Shown here one piece after another: positions 63,572 to 64,000 of a stretch of 64,000 bases of DNA. This stretch comes from Bin5 sp965221345. Its GTDB lineage: Bacteria; Chloroflexota; Anaerolineae; Caldilineales; Caldilineaceae. The translations under genes were made by a program, and so were the position numbers. Each line of letters begins with the position of its first letter. The first letter of the stretch is position 1. The stretch spans positions 1,302,001 through 1,366,000 of the forward strand of contig CBDCSD010000001.1 in NCBI GenBank assembly GCA_965221345.1. The letters run 5' to 3'. The notes beneath the pieces were generated by a model that saw only the letters and a list, made by a program, of their open reading frames with translations, searched no databases and had not been told where the DNA came from.

Positions 63572-64000
63572 CTATCGGCCTCTAACCGCAACCTCCAGCG
63601 CGACCTGAAAGTCGGCCCGCGCCTCCCCAGCCCGCCCCAAAACAGCCTTCGCCACCGCCCGATTCCTGTACGCTTCAACATCGTTGGGCCGCCGCAGGAT
63701 CGCCTGATCGTAATCTGCAATCGCCTCCTCGTACTCACCGCGACGCTCCTTAGCATACCCTCGATTGTAGTAGGGATCCGCACTTTCGGGCTGTAGTCGA
63801 ACTGCTTCATCATAGTCGCCGACCGCGGCGCTTTGTCGCCCCAGCTTCGCTTGCGCAACACCCCGATTGTTATACGCTGCCGCGTATTCCGGCTTCAAAC
63901 GGATAGCTTGAGCGTAATCGGCGATGGCTGCCTCGTACTGGCCCTGCGCAACCTGTTCCACCCCCCGGCTGTTGTAGGCCTCGGCAAAATTTGGATTAAG
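63572..64000 (-). CDS. TPR-repeat protein, C-terminal part (5' truncated by the window)
   Basis: About 142 residues are visible; the frame stays open to the window edge (LNPNFAEAYNSRGVEQV...), so the start is outside. At least four 34-residue tetratricopeptide repeats are seen, such as GQYEAAIADYAQAIRLKPEY and GEYEEAIADYDQAILRRPND, each with the usual A/Y/P positions. TPR proteins scaffold protein interactions. The C-terminus (ALEVAVRGR) is short. Partner unknown. Confidence 0.88.
   Translation of the reverse strand, partial: LNPNFAEAYNSRGVEQVAQGQYEAAIADYAQAIRLKPEYAAAYNNRGVAQAKLGRQSAAVGDYDEAVRLQPESADPYYNRGYAKERRGEYEEAIADYDQAILRRPNDVEAYRNRAVAKAVLGRAGEARADFQVALEVAVRGR

Overview
The window reads as one chromosomal stretch of a GC-rich bacterium, most likely a Chloroflexota member of the Anaerolineae/Caldilineae type. 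This is inferred from gene content only: a sufR-sufC-sufB-sufD operon with a Rieske ferredoxin and a SufT-like protein, a CtaG/SCO1 oxidase-assembly pair, a YfhO-type membrane protein, a very large Asp-box beta-propeller, and a sugar-acid, sulfatase and amidohydrolase cluster of the kind seen in polysaccharide-using Chloroflexota. No rRNA, tRNA, CRISPR array, insertion sequence or phage gene was seen.

Region 1 (1-17.8 kb) is accessory and catabolic. It holds an amidohydrolase tail, a nucleoside hydrolase with an MFS transporter, a zinc-ribbon P-loop kinase coupled to a second MFS transporter, a third MFS transporter beside a ten-Asp-box propeller, an acetyl-xylan-esterase-like hydrolase, UxuA, MsrA, and a collinear amidohydrolase, sulfatase and enolase-superfamily dehydratase, followed by a HAD phosphatase. 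The shared theme is breakdown of decorated sugars and sugar acids, with import or efflux. The sulfatase N-terminus carries an exact 45-bp tandem duplication, apart from its first base.

Region 2 (18.2-38 kb) is mostly housekeeping. It has a DUF433/DUF5615 toxin-antitoxin-like pair, leuS with a structured leader that contains a short ORF ending in clustered Leu codons, a MTH1187-type protein and a HIT protein, an O-methyltransferase, radA, glyA, SCO1, thpR, an Amt homologue lacking both pore histidines, mltG (split by a frameshift), a substrate-binding lipoprotein, a GT4 glycosyltransferase, thymidine phosphorylase, trmFO and an SH3 lipoprotein.

Region 3 (38-54.5 kb) covers the envelope and core functions. 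It has a polyprenyl-phosphate mannosyltransferase followed immediately by a 1,493-residue YfhO-flippase fusion, an alkyltransferase-like protein, CtaG and a secreted zinc protease. A long minus-strand run follows: yceD-rpmF-fabD-fabG-nusB-tatA/B-tatC-coiled coil-nucleotidyltransferase-PAP2.

Region 4 (54.5-61.5 kb) is a complete-looking SUF iron-sulfur operon under a near-consensus promoter with an operator-like palindrome. A two-domain rhodanese sits where the cysteine desulfurase SufS is usually found. The operon ends in an intrinsic terminator.

Region 5 (61.5-64 kb) is visibly more AT-rich. It has its own promoter and encodes an OLD/AAA-type ATPase overlapping a TOPRIM-like protein, which is a candidate two-gene defence module. 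A TPR protein is cut by the window edge.
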